This document shows, in pieces, positions 6,795 through 7,308 of a DNA stretch of 7,308 nucleotides. The translations under genes and the position numbers were made by a program. The stretch's first letter is position 1. Every line of letters begins with the position of its first letter. Source of the DNA: Planctomycetota bacterium (GTDB lineage Bacteria > Planctomycetota > PUPC01 > DSUN01); assembly GCA_016872875.1 (NCBI GenBank), contig VGYW01000419.1:1-7308 (forward strand), written 5' to 3'. The notes below the pieces were generated by a model. The model made no database searches. It saw nothing but the letters and a program-made list of their open reading frames with translations, and was not told the DNA's origin.

Positions 6795-6847
6795 GCGGGC
6801 CAGCCCGCAGGGCGGCAGCGCGGTAGCCACGGGCGTAAGCCCGTGGG
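6795..6847 (+). repeat. REP-like element, forward copy
   Basis: A GCGGGC/GCCCGC stem (6795-6808) overlaps GCCC-GCA-GGGC (6803-6813). It is followed by AGCGCGGTAG and the strong hairpin CCACGGGC (6827-6834), GTAA loop, GCCCGTGG (6839-6846). The block 6817-6847 is the reverse complement of 6964-6994 with three mismatches in 31, so it is the oppositely oriented partner of the tandem copies further right. Confidence 0.8.
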
Positions 6848-6870
6848 TAGGATGGTCAACCCCACCCCGG

Positions 6871-6940
6871 GCCCCCGCAGGGGGCGGCAGGAACCGCCGG
6901 ACGGGTGCCAGTCAGGGTTTCTGCCGCCCCCTGCGGGGGC
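6871..6940. repeat. 20-bp perfect inverted repeat flanking a 30-base centre
   Basis: Positions 6871-6890 are the exact reverse complement of 6921-6940. Each arm itself contains a six-pair hairpin: GCCCCC-GCA-GGGGGC at 6871-6885 and GCCCCC-TGC-GGGGGC at 6926-6940. The inverted repeat marks the switch between the forward REP-like element on the left and the reverse-oriented copies on the right. Confidence 0.85.
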
Positions 6941-7086
6941 TGGGCACGCGGCGACGCCGAGCCCCACGGGCCCACGCCCCTGGCTACCGCGCTATGGCCC
7001 CCTGCGGGGGCTGGGCACGCGGCGACGCCGAGCCCCACGGGCCCACGCCCCTGGCTACCGCGCTATGGCCCCCTGCGGGGGCTGGG
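6927..7086 (-). repeat. Two identical 71-bp tandem REP-like units plus a partial third
   Basis: Positions 6927-6997 and 6998-7068 match at all 71 bases as read by eye, and 7069-7086 repeats the first 18. Each unit begins with the CCCCC-TGC-GGGGG hairpin, then contains GGCGACGCC, and ends with a reverse-oriented copy of the block shared with 6817-6847. The perfect identity implies recent duplication or ongoing homogenisation. Short open frames crossing it (repeating P-C-G-G-W motifs) reflect the repeat, not a protein. Confidence 0.92.
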
Positions 7087-7118
7087 TTGGCGCGAGCCCT
7101 TGGAGCGTCTAAAAGAAT

Positions 7119-7156
7119 GGGAACGTCCCAACTTCTTAGGATCGTCCCAACCTCTT
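7119..7156. repeat. Two 19-bp direct repeats, CGTCCCAAC core
   Basis: Units 7119-7137 and 7138-7156 match at 16 of 19 bases and share CGTCCCAAC. A third, much weaker unit may follow at 7157 (ACATCCAAG). The surrounding 7087-7188 shows no gene. Confidence 0.7.
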
Positions 7157-7188
7157 GAGGTACATCCAAGCCGGGAGCCAAACTCTCA

Positions 7189-7201
7189 GGGGCTTTGCCC
7201 C
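7189..7201. repeat. Short hairpin GGGGC-TTT-GCCCC
   Basis: This is a perfect five-pair stem with a three-base loop, followed by CGAACCCCC. It is not followed by a T-run, so it is not a standard terminator. It resembles another dispersed intergenic hairpin. Confidence 0.5.
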
Positions 7202-7210
7202 CGAACCCCC

Positions 7211-7305
7211 AGGATTTTCCGCTTTGGGGCCGCCGGCACCGCCACGGCAAGATGCTGGTGCTGGCTTTCCAGAGGGCTGCCGGTGGCCGAAATGCGAAAA
7301 ATCCC
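7211..7305. repeat. 28-bp imperfect inverted repeat at the window end
   Basis: Positions 7211-7238 match the reverse complement of 7278-7305 at 22 of 28 bases, including ATTTT.CG and GGCC.CCGGCA. A 39-base centre separates the arms. It could be a folded RNA, a small palindromic mobile element, or the edge of something beyond the window. No coding frame is supported here. Confidence 0.55.
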
Positions 7306-7308
7306 AGG

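Noticed and set aside
6754..7250. Open frames on both strands across the GC-rich repeats
   Set aside because: Their peptides simply mirror the 71-bp repeat and hairpins, and no ribosome binding site or domain is visible.

Overview
The window is GC-rich DNA (roughly two thirds G+C by eye) with three real genes, all of the secreted or surface-carbohydrate kind, separated by intergenic DNA full of hairpin repeats. The coding style, large secreted barrel-type hydrolase-like proteins with no recognised family name, and abundant REP-like hairpins ending in GGGCTAC point to an environmental bacterium of the PVC group (Planctomycetota, Lentisphaerota or Verrucomicrobiota). That assignment is inference from style; there is no rRNA or marker gene here.

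Layout. Positions 1-137 hold a cluster of REP-like hairpins. Positions 4790 down to 201 on the minus strand form a two-gene operon. First comes a 779-residue secreted TIM-barrel hydrolase-like protein (4790-2451). After a 57-base gap comes a 730-residue secreted protein (2393-201) with a carbohydrate-binding-like N-terminal domain and a clan GH-A-like barrel that seems to have lost its middle. A near-consensus sigma-70 type promoter (TTGTCA, 18 bp, TATAAT) lies about 40 bases upstream of the operon. Positions 4791-5245 are a divergent intergenic region with GC-rich hairpins and a perfect 36-bp AT-rich palindrome. On the plus strand a second promoter (TTGAAT, 17 bp, TATACT) and an AGGAG site lead into a GTG-started membrane family 2 glycosyltransferase (5246-6415).

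Positions 6416-7308 have no convincing gene but are densely structured. There is a 74-bp-period tandem array carrying a 30-nt near-perfect hairpin, with an inverted and partly covarying first copy. A REP-like cluster follows, with one forward copy and two exactly identical 71-bp reverse copies. Then come 19-bp direct repeats and a long imperfect inverted repeat at the window end.

How the parts fit: the two secreted proteins probably act together on an extracellular polysaccharide or glycoconjugate, because they share a promoter and both carry signal peptides. The divergent glycosyltransferase builds glycans at the membrane and may be functionally unrelated. The most unusual items are the 74-bp hairpin array, the perfect 36-bp palindrome, the exactly duplicated 71-bp REP-like unit, and the apparent loss of barrel strands 4-5 (with the expected acid/base residue) from the 730-residue protein.
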